From Streptomyces sp. NBC_00663 (GTDB taxonomy: Bacteria; Actinomycetota; Actinomycetes; Streptomycetales; Streptomycetaceae): 64,000 nucleotides of DNA. Positions 8,107 to 17,111 of the stretch are shown piece after piece. The stretch covers positions 1,736,001 to 1,800,000 of the forward strand of contig NZ_CP109027.1 of the NCBI RefSeq assembly GCF_036226885.1, read 5' to 3'. Positions within the stretch are counted from its first letter, which is position 1. Each line of letters starts with the position of its first letter. Below the pieces are notes generated by a model. The model was given only the letters and a program-made list of their open reading frames with translations. It had not been told where the DNA came from and ran no database searches. The position numbers were made by a program, and so were the translations under genes.

Positions 8107-11013
8107 ATGGAAGAGCTGTTCCGGTTCCTGATGACCAGGCCCGCTCAGCGGATGGACGCGACGAAGATCGTGCCGCTACGGCTCTCGCAGAGCTACGGCG
8201 CCCAGTTGCGCAAGGCGCTCCAGAGCGAGCAGCCCAGGGACGCCGTCCGCCGCGTGGCCCTGGCCCAGCGCAAGGCCGATCCGCTGCGCTCACCGGCCGA
8301 CCTCGCACTCGGGGCACGGTGGCCACACTTCGCGACGGCGCTGGCGAACACCGAGCACACCAAGCTGCGCGACCTGCGCGCACTGGTGCTGGACAGCTTC
8401 GACGCCGAGGCCGAGGAAGTACGGGCGGGCGAGGCCTTCGCCCACGACCTCGAACGTCTCGGCGACCTGGTCGCGACGAGTGTCGTCCTCGGGCGCGAGG
8501 GCGGCCTGCGGATCGCGGACGCGGCCGTGCTGCTGCGTGCCGCCGCGATCCTGGAGCGGGTGGCCGACCGGGACCGCGCCCTGGAAGGTGCGGGCGCCGT
8601 GGCCGAGGCGCTGGAGCGCACCCTGCTCCTTCCCGAGGACGTCTTCCCCCTGCCCGCCCCCACCGAGCAGGGCACCGACCGCCGGCCGCCCCGGGAGACG
8701 GACGACGACGACCCGACGGACGCGCTCACCGCGGAACGCGACCGCCTCCTCAACGCCTACGAGACCCTCACCCGGCTGACACCGGAGCATCTGGCCCTGC
8801 CCACGGCCGGCGACCGAGCGGCCCCCCGCCCGGGCGCCGCCGCGCTCCCCCCGGTACCGGCCGCGGAACCCCGGGACGGGGACCCGGACGACCTGGCGCC
8901 CGCGCACGGCGGCGGGAGCGCGGACGTCCACACGGCCGGTCTGCCACTGCACCTCAAGTCCACGGTCTGGAAGGCGCTCCCGGCCGCGGTGCGGGACGTC
9001 CTCGACGAGCGCGGCCTCGATCTCACCCGGGTCGGCGTCCCCACCGCCGCCGACCGCCTCTCGCTCGAACTGCGCGAGCCGGAACTGCGGTTGGCCCGCT
9101 CCCTCCAGCTCGCCGACACCCGGATGGTGAAGCCCGGCGACACCTATCTGGAGCCGTGGGCCGCGGCCGTGGGACACCTTGAGCGGGGCGGCATGGCCGC
9201 CGTGACCGTGCCGACGACGTACGGAACGGTCGCCCCGGCCGGTATCGGCGACCTGTTGACGGTACGTCAGAATCTGAAACGGTACGAGGCCGGGGAGCTC
9301 GCGCACGTCGAGAACGTGCTCAAGGGCGAGTTCAAGGAGCGGGTCCACAAACGGGCCCGGACCACGGAGGAGACGGTCACGGTCGAGACCGAGACCCGGC
9401 GCGAGGAGGAACGCGACCAACAGAGCACCGAGCGCTTCGAGTTGAAGACCGAGGCGAGCACGGTCCAGAAGGAGGACGCGAGCCTCAAGGTCGGTCTCTC
9501 ACTCACCGGGAAGTACGGTCCCGTGGTCGAGTTCAAGGCGTCCACCGACTTCTCGCTGGAGAAGTCGAAGGAGGAGTCCACCAAGGTCGCCACCGGCTAC
9601 AGCAAGGACGTGACCCAGCGCGCGACCTCGAAGATCTTCGAGCGCCGCCGTGAGGAACGCGTCGTGAAGACCGTCGAGGTCTTCGAGGAGACCAACACTC
9701 ACGGCATCGACAACAAGGCCGGGGACGGGCCGGTCGTCGGGCAGTACCAGTGGGTGGACAAGGTGTACGAGGCGCAGGTCTTCAACTACGGCAAGCGCGT
9801 GCTGTACGACATCATGCTCCCCGAGCCGGCCGCGTTCCTGCTGCACGCCACCACCAACGCGCCCAAGGCCGGTGCGGACCTGGTGAAGCCGGCCCCCTTC
9901 ACGCTCCGGCCCACTGACCTCAGCGAGTGGAACTACAGCCTCTTCGTCCAGCAGTACCAGGTGGTCGGGGTGACGGCACCGCCCGCGCCGTTCGTCGCCG
10001 TCGCCCGGGCGCTGGAGGGCAAGGGCAAGGAGGACGACGGCGCCACCAAGGCCGCCGAGATCCCGGTCCCCGACGGCTACCAGGTCTTGGCCGCCCATGT
10101 CAGCGTCTGGTTCAACGCCTGGAGCGGCGGCCTGGTCGACGTGGCCCTCGGCAACAACCTGCACCGCTTCGAGGACAACGACGACTGGTGGGCGGCGACC
10201 GCCGACGAGACGGGGGCGCTCCCGCTGGCCCTGAAGACCTGGAAGGCCGAGGCCTTCGTGGTGGCCGTGGAGATCCAGTGCCGCCGCACCGAACGCGCCC
10301 TGGAGGACTGGAAACTGAAGACCCACGGGGCGATCCTCCAGGCGTATCTGAAGCTGCTGCGCGACTACGAGGACCGGCTGGCCGCCCTCCAGGTGCAGGC
10401 GGCCCAGCAGTTCCAGGGGAGCAACCCGGCACAGAACGCCCTGCTGATCCGGGGTGAGGTGAAGAAGGGCGCGATCGAGACGTTCACGGCCCAGCACTAC
10501 GACCTGTTCGGGGCGATCGCCCTGAGCCCGGAGGGCTATCCGCAGCCGGACCTGCCGGAGGCGGCGGCCGAGGGACGCTACATCCGCTTCTTCGAGCAGG
10601 CATTCGAGTGGGAGCAGATGATGTTCCTGTTCTACCCCTACTTCTGGGGCCGGAAGGCGAACTGGACCCGGCGGCTGCTGATCCAGGACACCGACCCCGA
10701 CCTCGCCGACTTCCTGCGGGCAGGTGCCGCCCGGGTCGTGGTGTCGGTGCGGCCCGGATTCGAGCAGGCGGTCGCGCACTTCCTGGAGTCCGGGGAGGTG
10801 TGGGACGGCGGGGATCTGCCGCCGATCGCCAGCCCGCTGTACGTGAACATCATCGAGGAGATCCGCGAACGCGACCGGGCGCCGGGCGCCGAGGTCCCGC
10901 AGGGCGAGCCCTGGGACGTACGGGTGCCGACCACCCTCGTGGTCCTGCGGGACGAGGCCTCCCTGCCGTCCTGGCGCAAGGACGAGAACGGCGACTGGGT
11001 TCCGGCCGACTGA
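8107..11013 (+). CDS. Large protein of unknown function, first gene of the LodAB operon
   Basis: 968 residues, not recognised as a named family. The ATG follows GGGGGAGAG. There is no signal peptide or membrane helix. Residues about 1-160 are helical and Ala/Arg/Leu-rich; about 185-270 is a Pro/Asp-rich linker. Residues about 400-540 form a striking charged block alternating Thr, Val, Glu, Lys and Ser (EETVTVETETRREEERDQQ, ASLKVGLSLTGKYGPVVEF, STDFSLEKSKEESTK), suggesting long beta hairpins or coiled coil. A compact C-terminal half follows, with YQWVDKVYEAQVFNYGKR near 545 and WEQMMFLFYPYFWG near 838. It lies 18 bases upstream of the LodA-like gene and reads the same way, so it is probably a functional partner of that oxidase (scaffold, translocator or maturation factor). 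That role is inference from context. Confidence 0.85.
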   Translation: MEELFRFLMTRPAQRMDATKIVPLRLSQSYGAQLRKALQSEQPRDAVRRVALAQRKADPLRSPADLALGARWPHFATALANTEHTKLRDLRALVLDSFDAEAEEVRAGEAFAHDLERLGDLVATSVVLGREGGLRIADAAVLLRAAAILERVADRDRALEGAGAVAEALERTLLLPEDVFPLPAPTEQGTDRRPPRETDDDDPTDALTAERDRLLNAYETLTRLTPEHLALPTAGDRAAPRPGAAALPPVPAAEPRDGDPDDLAPAHGGGSADVHTAGLPLHLKSTVWKALPAAVRDVLDERGLDLTRVGVPTAADRLSLELREPELRLARSLQLADTRMVKPGDTYLEPWAAAVGHLERGGMAAVTVPTTYGTVAPAGIGDLLTVRQNLKRYEAGELAHVENVLKGEFKERVHKRARTTEETVTVETETRREEERDQQSTERFELKTEASTVQKEDASLKVGLSLTGKYGPVVEFKASTDFSLEKSKEESTKVATGYSKDVTQRATSKIFERRREERVVKTVEVFEETNTHGIDNKAGDGPVVGQYQWVDKVYEAQVFNYGKRVLYDIMLPEPAAFLLHATTNAPKAGADLVKPAPFTLRPTDLSEWNYSLFVQQYQVVGVTAPPAPFVAVARALEGKGKEDDGATKAAEIPVPDGYQVLAAHVSVWFNAWSGGLVDVALGNNLHRFEDNDDWWAATADETGALPLALKTWKAEAFVVAVEIQCRRTERALEDWKLKTHGAILQAYLKLLRDYEDRLAALQVQAAQQFQGSNPAQNALLIRGEVKKGAIETFTAQHYDLFGAIALSPEGYPQPDLPEAAAEGRYIRFFEQAFEWEQMMFLFYPYFWGRKANWTRRLLIQDTDPDLADFLRAGAARVVVSVRPGFEQAVAHFLESGEVWDGGDLPPIASPLYVNIIEEIRERDRAPGAEVPQGEPWDVRVPTTLVVLRDEASLPSWRKDENGDWVPAD

Positions 11014-11031
11014 CACGGGGGGGGTGCGGCC

Positions 11032-12816
11032 GTGGCCGCTCGCAGGCGCTACAAGATCCACCCGGCGATCGGCATCGCCCGCCTGGGCGACGCCCCGACG
11101 TTCTTCATCGGCCCGGAGACCCCGGGCCTGCCGCCCACCGGCCAGCCGCCGGGCACCACGGTCCCGCCGTACAAGGACGGCGGCCGGATCAAACCGCAGG
11201 CGGCACGCTTCCGCGTCTTCGAGTACGTCGAGAAGGGCGGCCGGTACGAGGTGAGCCGCGAGGTGTCCATGGCGGACGCCGGAGTGACCATCACCTGGTC
11301 CGTGCACCTCGCCAACCGCAAGGCGTCCTTCTTCGAGTTCGACGGCATGGCCGGGGAGGACCGCTCCCCGGCCCCCCGCCGCAACGCCGGCCACCCCCCG
11401 CGCACCCTCGACATCGACCCGGGGCGCCGGGAGATCACCGGTCGCGGCGCGCGCCCGGTGCACTTCACCAGCCGGGGTCTCGGCAGCGAGCGCTGGCCGT
11501 CACCCGCACCGGTGCCACCGATCGACACCCTGGGCAGGCTGCTCACGGACGCCGAAGGTCGGCTCCTCGTCCTCGGCGGCCGGGGCGTCTCCACGAGCCG
11601 GCCCGGCGCCTCACCGGTCGACGACTACAGCAACAACGACGGCTGGTTCGACGACGTCTCCGACGGCCCGGTCACCGCGGTCCTCACCATCAAAGGCGTC
11701 CGATTCCCGGTCACCCCGGCCTGGGTGATCTGCGCTCCCCCCGACTTCGCCCCGGCCCTGACCGGCGTCGTCACGCTGTACGACCTGCTGTACGACATGG
11801 CGGCCAGACACCTGACCCTGCCGTCCGACGAGGCGGTCTACCGCACGGGCGCCCTCCAGCCGCTCGCGGCGGTCAACGCGGAGTTCAAGCGGGCCGGAAG
11901 ACCCGTCCTGAGCAGGTACGAGCCGGACTTCACGACGGAGATCCACCCGCTCCTCTCCCGGGCCACGGCCACCGGCTTCCTGCTGAAGAGCGCCGTCGGC
12001 AAGCATCAGACCCTGGACGACTGGGCCGAGCTGACGGACCCGTCGCCGGCCCACGCGGCCGCGCGGGCGGCGATCCTCGGCTGGCTCCGGCCACCGGACG
12101 CCCGCGCCACCGACACCTGGCCGTACATGCCGAAACTCCTGGGCGACGAGCCGTATCCGCTGGCCGCCGGCGTCCACCACCAGCACATCCGGCTCACCGT
12201 CACGCCCACCCAGTACGCGCTGATGAGCCGCTGGGCCGACGGCCACTTCACCCGCCCGACGGGCACCTTCCCACCCGGACGTCCGGCGCCCTCCATCACC
12301 CCCGAGGGGCTGGACCGGGCGGCGCTGGAGAGCTGTGCGGGCGGTGCCTTCTTCCCGGGCATCGAGGTGGGCTGGCAGATCCGCCACCCCTCGCTGTACG
12401 AGGCCCCCTTCCGGATCCGGCACGGCGCCCCCACCACCTACCGCGGCGACCGAGGGGCGATACGGGCGGGGCACTTCACCCGTCAGCTGGCGCTGCCGTG
12501 GCAGGCGGACTTCCTGCGCTGCAAGACCGAGTCCTCCGTGGCCAACTCCCCGTTCCCGCCGAGCATGCTGTGGGGGTGGTGGCCCGCGCAGCGCCCCGAG
12601 TGGGTGTTCGACTTCGGCGTACGGCCGCCCGCGCAGGTCCCCTGGCACCGGGCCACGCGGAGCCGGATCGAGGTCCCTTGGCCGGTGGGCTTCTCCGGGG
12701 AACCGTCCACGCCCTCGTACGAGGAGATGCTCGCCAACTGGTGGAAGTTCGGCTTCGTGGTCGAGGTCCGCGGGGGCCTCTTCGGAGAGTCCGACCGGGC
12801 TCCCGACGTGCCATGA
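11032..12816 (+). CDS. LodA/GoxA-like cysteine tryptophylquinone (CTQ) amine/amino-acid oxidase
   Basis: 594 residues from a GTG start behind a run of eight G. The LodA-family opening is clear: YKIHPAIGIARLGDAPTFFIGPE. The C-terminal catalytic region carries LPWQADFLRC (Cys497) and MLWGWWPAQRPEW (Trp516, Trp517), with further tryptophans at 570 and 571. In characterised LodA a Cys and a Trp of this region are crosslinked to make CTQ; Cys497 is the obvious cysteine, but which Trp is used cannot be fixed by eye. Known members oxidise L-lysine or glycine and release H2O2, ammonia and an aldehyde or keto acid, and some are antibacterial through the peroxide. The substrate here is unknown. It overlaps the next gene by ATGA, the standard lodA-lodB arrangement. 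Confidence 0.85.
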   Translation: MAARRRYKIHPAIGIARLGDAPTFFIGPETPGLPPTGQPPGTTVPPYKDGGRIKPQAARFRVFEYVEKGGRYEVSREVSMADAGVTITWSVHLANRKASFFEFDGMAGEDRSPAPRRNAGHPPRTLDIDPGRREITGRGARPVHFTSRGLGSERWPSPAPVPPIDTLGRLLTDAEGRLLVLGGRGVSTSRPGASPVDDYSNNDGWFDDVSDGPVTAVLTIKGVRFPVTPAWVICAPPDFAPALTGVVTLYDLLYDMAARHLTLPSDEAVYRTGALQPLAAVNAEFKRAGRPVLSRYEPDFTTEIHPLLSRATATGFLLKSAVGKHQTLDDWAELTDPSPAHAAARAAILGWLRPPDARATDTWPYMPKLLGDEPYPLAAGVHHQHIRLTVTPTQYALMSRWADGHFTRPTGTFPPGRPAPSITPEGLDRAALESCAGGAFFPGIEVGWQIRHPSLYEAPFRIRHGAPTTYRGDRGAIRAGHFTRQLALPWQADFLRCKTESSVANSPFPPSMLWGWWPAQRPEWVFDFGVRPPAQVPWHRATRSRIEVPWPVGFSGEPSTPSYEEMLANWWKFGFVVEVRGGLFGESDRAPDVP

Positions 12817-13817
12817 CGGACGTCGTCGTGATCGGCGGAGGACCGGCCGGGGCGGTGTGCGCCACGCTGCTGGCGCGCGCCGGGGCACGGGTGCTGCTCG
12901 TCGACCGGGGACCGCGCCCGGGCGGCGGCGTCGAACTGGTCTCGGGCCGCGCGCTGCGCCTGCTCGCCGCCCACGACATCGGGGTCGGCGCGGAACGGAC
13001 GATCACGGAGACGATCTCCCTCTGGGGCGACCGTACCCCCACGTCATGGCCCGCCCTGTACAACCCCTGGGGAAGTCCGGCGGCCGTGGAACGCGCCTGG
13101 TTCGACGCCCACCTGCGCCGTCAGGCACAGGCGGCGGGCGCGGTGCTCGTACACGGCACGGTGCGTGGCCTCCACCGTGCTCCGCCCTCCTGGCATGTCA
13201 CGGTGACCTGTCATGGCGTACGACGGGACCTCACCGCCGGTTTCCTGGTCCTGGCGACCGGACGGCACGGCAACGCCCTGCGGCTGCGCCGACGAACGCC
13301 CTCCGGCCCGGCCCACGTGGCCCTCACCGCACGGGTCGCGCCGACGGATCCCGGGCAGTCCGCGCTGCTTCTGGAGGCGGTGCCGGGCGCCTGGTGGTAC
13401 GGCCTGCCGGGCCCGCGCGGTGACCTGTTCCTGGCCCGCTGCGGTCCGCTGCCCCGCTCCTGCCCCCGCCCGGAGCGGCTGTGGGCCGCCGAACTTCCCC
13501 GCACCGGCCTGCTGTCCACCGCCCGCCGCCCCACGGCCGACTCACCGGCCCTCACGGTCCGCGCCCTCTCCCCCGGCGTCACGGACCCTCCCACGGGCCC
13601 CGACTGGCTGGCGGTGGGAGACGCCTCCGTCACCTTCGACCCCCTCAGCGGCCAGGGCATCGAGTTCGCCACGGCCTCCGCGGTCACCGCCGCCGGAGCC
13701 CTGACCGGAACCGGCGGCACGCTCGCGACCTACGCCGACTGGGTCCGCGCGACCGCGGCCGACCATGAACTGGCCCGTGCCCATCACTTCACGGCCCTGC
13801 GCGCGGAAGGGAGTTAG
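12813..13817 (+). CDS. LodB-like FAD-dependent oxidoreductase (CTQ maturation flavoprotein)
   Basis: 334 residues, starting at the ATG that overlaps the LodA-like stop. An N-terminal dinucleotide-binding fold is plain (VVVIGGGPAGAVCATLLARA, then LLVDRG), and the second FAD motif appears as WLAVGDASVTFDPLSGQGIE near residue 270. This is the geranylgeranyl-reductase/halogenase type of flavoprotein that contains LodB. In the characterised systems LodB is needed to form the tryptophylquinone of LodA and does not itself oxidise the amino acid. Coupled translation with the LodA-like gene argues for the same job here. A strong hairpin follows about 100 bases downstream. Confidence 0.85.
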   Translation: MTDVVVIGGGPAGAVCATLLARAGARVLLVDRGPRPGGGVELVSGRALRLLAAHDIGVGAERTITETISLWGDRTPTSWPALYNPWGSPAAVERAWFDAHLRRQAQAAGAVLVHGTVRGLHRAPPSWHVTVTCHGVRRDLTAGFLVLATGRHGNALRLRRRTPSGPAHVALTARVAPTDPGQSALLLEAVPGAWWYGLPGPRGDLFLARCGPLPRSCPRPERLWAAELPRTGLLSTARRPTADSPALTVRALSPGVTDPPTGPDWLAVGDASVTFDPLSGQGIEFATASAVTAAGALTGTGGTLATYADWVRATAADHELARAHHFTALRAEGS

Positions 13818-13914
13818 GCATGGCCCGCGGAATGCTTCTCGTGTGGTGCTGCACCTGATCCGCGCGGTCTCCGCCGCGATCGGCCTCAGTGAGGAGCGCC
13901 ACCCGGCCCGCCGA

Positions 13915-13950
13915 CGCGTGGGTGCCGGAGAGGGGTCCGGCACCCACGCG
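13915..13950. terminator. Bidirectional hairpin terminator between lodB-like gene and osmC
   Basis: Perfect 15-bp stem: CGCGTGGGTGCCGGA (13915-13929), loop GAGGGG, complementary arm 13936-13950. It sits eight bases beyond the osmC stop (minus strand) and about 100 bases beyond the LodB-like stop (plus strand), so it can serve both convergent transcripts. There is no U-tract, which is normal for Streptomyces terminators. Confidence 0.85.
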
Positions 13951-13957
13951 ACACAGC

Positions 13958-14386
13958 TCAGGCCAGCTTCGCCGACAGAGTGATCGGTACGGCCTTGAGG
14001 GCCTGGCTGACGGGGCAGTGGACCTTGGCCTCCTCGGCCGCGGCGACGAACGCCTCCTCGCCGATGCCCGGCACGCTGCCCTCGACGGTGAGGCGGATGC
14101 CCGTGATGCCCTCTCCCGGCTGGAAGGTGACGTCGGCGGAGGTGGTGAGCTTGGTGGCCGGGGTGCCGGCGCCGGCCAGGGCGTGCGAGAACGCCATGGA
14201 GAAGCAGCTGGAGTGGGCGGCCGCGATCAGCTCTTCGGGACTGGTCTTGCCGTTCGCCTCCTGGGCGCGGGAAGCCCACGTCACCGGCTGCTGGGCGATG
14301 GCGCCGGAGGAGTCGAAGGAGACGACTCCGTTGCCCTCTAGCAGGTTGCCTTCCCAGACGGTGTGTGCGGAGCGCGTGGTAGCCAC
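13958..14386 (-). CDS. osmC: OsmC/Ohr-family peroxiredoxin
   Basis: 142 residues from a GTG start (VATTRSAHTVWEGN) preceded by AAGGAAG; extension to the upstream ATG would add nine unrelated residues. OsmC proteins reduce organic hydroperoxides with two cysteines. Both are present in the expected settings: AAHSSCFSMAFSHAL near residue 55 and AEEAKVHCPVSQAL near 125. The opening WEGNLLEGNGVVSFDSSGA and the motif ANGKTSPEELIAAAH are typical of the OsmC rather than the Ohr branch. Its neighbour across the terminator is an operon predicted to make H2O2, and a general detoxification role fits. Confidence 0.93.
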   Translation of the reverse strand: MATTRSAHTVWEGNLLEGNGVVSFDSSGAIAQQPVTWASRAQEANGKTSPEELIAAAHSSCFSMAFSHALAGAGTPATKLTTSADVTFQPGEGITGIRLTVEGSVPGIGEEAFVAAAEEAKVHCPVSQALKAVPITLSAKLA

Positions 14387-14462
14387 GGTTCTTCCTTTCA
14401 GACATGGGCCCAAGTAGGGGTTCCGTGTCCCATCCGATCACATTCGGGCGCACCGCACCCGC

Positions 14463-16529
14463 CTATGCCGCCCGCTGTTCGTCCTGACGTTGCGGCAGCG
14501 GCACCTGGGGACCGTCGGATTCACGCAGCCAGCGGCGCAGGACGCGGTGGACGTGTTCGGCGCCGACGAGTTCCTCATCGTCGTCGACCGGTGCGGACAG
14601 GGCGACCGGCGACAGCAGGAACGGCCTCCCCTGTGCCCCGCCGAGCCCGCCGTGCGAGCCGATCTGCTCCTCGAAGGCGAGGACCTCGCCGTCGCCCGGG
14701 TCGTACCAGGAGTTGACCATGATGTCGGCGGTGTGCGCGAAGCCGTGCGTACGGCGCACGGCGTCGGCGGCGCCCGGCCCGAACGCGGCCAACGGGCCCG
14801 GGTTGTCGTCCAGTTCGTCGACCGGGATCTCCGTGCCGAACGGCCCGAGCACCACCCCGCCGTGCTCCTCGCTGCGCACCAGGAGGAACCCGATGCCGGG
14901 ATGGTTGGCGAGCGTGGTCAGCAGGGCGGGGTGGCGGGCGTCGATCTCCTCCTTGCTCATCCGGTGCGGCACGTCCGGGAAGGAGATCAGGCCGAGGTTG
15001 CCGGACGCCAGCACGAGCGGCTCCGAGCTGCGGCGCGACGGCCGGTACTCCTCCCGGCCCTCCTCGACCGGTCGGCGCAGGGCGGCGCGGACGGCCGCGC
15101 GGGCCTCGGCGCCGCTGTGGGTGCGCTGCGCCTTGCGCGGCACGGGCAGTCCGCAGCCGGCCCGCACCAGGTCGCCGAGGGTGAGGCCGTAGCGGGTCTG
15201 GAAGGTCTCACCGGGGCTCTGTCCGTGGTCGGACAGGACGACGACGCGGTACGGGCGCGGGGCGTGTTCGGCGACGTTCTCGATCAACGCCAGGGACCGG
15301 TCGAGGCGTTCGAGGACCTTCTCGGCGTCCCGGCTCATCGGCCCGGAGTGGTGGGCGACCTCGTCGTAGGCGACCAGGTCGGCGTAGACGGCGGTGCGTC
15401 CGGCGAGCATGTCGCCCATCACCGCGGCGACGACGACATCGCGTTCCACGACGGTGGCGAAGGCCCGGATGAAGGGGTAGAGGCCCCCGCGCCGGACGCG
15501 CGGCCGGACCCGGCGGACCCGGCCCCGGGTCGACTGGCCGATCTCCCGTCCCACTTCCGCGACGAAGGACAGCGCGGTGCGCACGGCGTTGGCCGGGTCG
15601 GAGAAGTACGCGAAGTAGCCCGCGCGGGACCGGGTCTCCCGGCTGCGCCTGCGGGTGGCGATGGACAGCACGAGCGCCTGTTCGTCGGCGCCCCCGCTGA
15701 AGAGGTTGCCGCGGCTGGCGCCGTCGGCGCCGAGCAGCCCGCCGTCCCCGGTGCGTTCGACCGCCCGGCGCTGGAGTTCGGCGGCGCTGGTGGGGCGGTT
15801 GCAGACCATCACCACCCGGCTGTCCTTCTCGTACCAGCGGAACGCCGGCACGTCCTCGTTGCTGCCGTGCAGGATGCCGAGCTGGCTGGCGCCGGTCTGG
15901 CTGGACCAGTCGGTGCGCCACGGGGTGAGCCGGTGGGTGCCGCTGTCCAGCCAGCGGGCGAGGGTGGGCATGACGCCGGTGCCGACGGCGACCCGCAGGA
16001 CGTCGTGGCCCACGCCGTCCAGCTGGAGGAAGACCATGCCCGGCGCGGACGGGGCGATCGGGCCGCCCCTGCGGCGGCGGTCGGCGAGCCGGTAGAGCCG
16101 CCGCCGGTAGGCGTCGTCGTCCCGCACGGCGAGGGCCGCGCCGGTCGCGGAGGCGACGGCCGACATCACGGCGGCGACCACGACCGCGGTCTCCCACGCG
16201 GCGGCGCCCCGCTCGGTCGGGTTCAGGCGCAGCGCCAGCAGGAGCAGGAAGCCGTTGAGGACGAAGACCAGGAGCCCGAGCACCAGGGCGGGCACCAGCA
16301 GCAGGAGCCGTACGAGGAGCGGCCAGACCAGGGCCGACAGGACACCGAAGGCACCGGCGCCGAGGGCCGCGGTGACGGCGATGTCGGTGGCGCTGTCGCC
16401 GTCCGCGGACCTGAGCTGGAAGTCGGGCAGGATGCCCGCGAGGACGAGCATGGTGATCGTGGAGACCGCCCACACCCCGACGCTCCGCCCTGCCTGACTG
16501 GCGATCCGCCGCCAACGCCCGCCTCGCAC
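14463..16529 (-). CDS. Membrane-anchored phosphodiesterase/alkaline-phosphatase-superfamily protein with holin-like N-terminus
   Basis: 688 residues, GTG start (MRGGRWRRIASQAG). The first about 150 residues hold four hydrophobic helices (VWAVSTITMLVLAGILP, LLLLVPALVLGLLVFVLNG and others) of the kind annotated as mycobacterial phage-holin superfamily IV. The rest is a type I phosphodiesterase/nucleotide pyrophosphatase fold with metal-site motifs MVFLQLDGVGHDVLR, DLVAYDEVAHHSGPM and VVLSDHGQSPGETF. The enzyme part probably faces outward and may hydrolyse a phosphodiester or phosphonate in the envelope; the substrate is unknown. It is transcribed toward osmC with a 76-bp gap, so osmC may partly depend on read-through. 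Confidence 0.85.
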   Translation of the reverse strand: MRGGRWRRIASQAGRSVGVWAVSTITMLVLAGILPDFQLRSADGDSATDIAVTAALGAGAFGVLSALVWPLLVRLLLLVPALVLGLLVFVLNGFLLLLALRLNPTERGAAAWETAVVVAAVMSAVASATGAALAVRDDDAYRRRLYRLADRRRRGGPIAPSAPGMVFLQLDGVGHDVLRVAVGTGVMPTLARWLDSGTHRLTPWRTDWSSQTGASQLGILHGSNEDVPAFRWYEKDSRVVMVCNRPTSAAELQRRAVERTGDGGLLGADGASRGNLFSGGADEQALVLSIATRRRSRETRSRAGYFAYFSDPANAVRTALSFVAEVGREIGQSTRGRVRRVRPRVRRGGLYPFIRAFATVVERDVVVAAVMGDMLAGRTAVYADLVAYDEVAHHSGPMSRDAEKVLERLDRSLALIENVAEHAPRPYRVVVLSDHGQSPGETFQTRYGLTLGDLVRAGCGLPVPRKAQRTHSGAEARAAVRAALRRPVEEGREEYRPSRRSSEPLVLASGNLGLISFPDVPHRMSKEEIDARHPALLTTLANHPGIGFLLVRSEEHGGVVLGPFGTEIPVDELDDNPGPLAAFGPGAADAVRRTHGFAHTADIMVNSWYDPGDGEVLAFEEQIGSHGGLGGAQGRPFLLSPVALSAPVDDDEELVGAEHVHRVLRRWLRESDGPQVPLPQRQDEQRAA

Positions 16530-16626
16530 GCCCCGTACACCTCACGTCCCCGGCCCGTCGTCGGCGCGGGCCTGGCCCCACCCTGTCACAACGGGCGGGA
16601 GTTCCCCCGGTGAAGCCGGGTGGCCG

Positions 16627-17028
16627 CTAGCGGCCGTCGTACCCGGCCGTCGGCATCGAGAGACGGCGGTGGATGCTGGCCTTCATCTGGGCGTCGTACG
16701 ACGGTTCCGCCGATCCCACGGTCTCCACCCGCACCCCGCGGCGGGCGCACTCGGTGAGGAAGTCCTCCACGGAGGACAGGGCGCTCTCCAGGACCCGGCG
16801 GCTGGGCGCGACGAAGAGGTCGAGGCCGGGGCGGACGCCGTCCCACAGCACACAGTGGTCGGGACGCAGGCCCCGCACGAGGAGTTCCCTGCTGATGATG
16901 TAGCCCTGCTCGGCGGCCCAGCGGGCGCACATCGCGTGCTGACTGCGGGCGTCCACCAGGAAGGGGTCGGCCTCCAGCTCCTCCAGCGGCGTCAGACTCG
17001 CGATCGCCGTGACGCGAACCGGTCCCAT
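16627..17028 (-). CDS. Hypothetical protein, 133 aa
   Basis: The ATG is behind GAGGGGGA. The sequence is mixed alpha/beta (VRVTAIASLTPLEELEADPF, WAAEQGYIISRELLVRG, SALSSVEDFLTECARRGVRVETV) and vaguely recalls the first half of a serine-recombinase-type Rossmann fold, but no catalytic serine in the resolvase setting is visible, so no function is assigned. It has no signal peptide or membrane segment. It diverges from the metallo-hydrolase gene at 17112 with 83 bases between starts and is followed by the start of the phosphodiesterase gene on the same strand. Confidence 0.7.
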   Translation of the reverse strand: MGPVRVTAIASLTPLEELEADPFLVDARSQHAMCARWAAEQGYIISRELLVRGLRPDHCVLWDGVRPGLDLFVAPSRRVLESALSSVEDFLTECARRGVRVETVGSAEPSYDAQMKASIHRRLSMPTAGYDGR

Positions 17029-17111
17029 GGCGTCCCCCTCACCTCCGGGTTTCGCCGCCGACCCTACTCCTGCCCGTAGGCTTCGGGGAGTCGCGCGAAG
17101 GAGGCAAAGAG

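Noticed and set aside
5682..9182. A 1166-residue plus-strand frame across dnaK and the intergenic region
   Set aside because: It runs antisense to a full-length DnaK and then through a non-coding gap. High-GC sequence often gives such frames.
16627..17028. A resolvase or site-specific recombinase remnant
   Set aside because: The overall pattern is only vaguely similar and no catalytic serine context or DNA-binding domain is visible.
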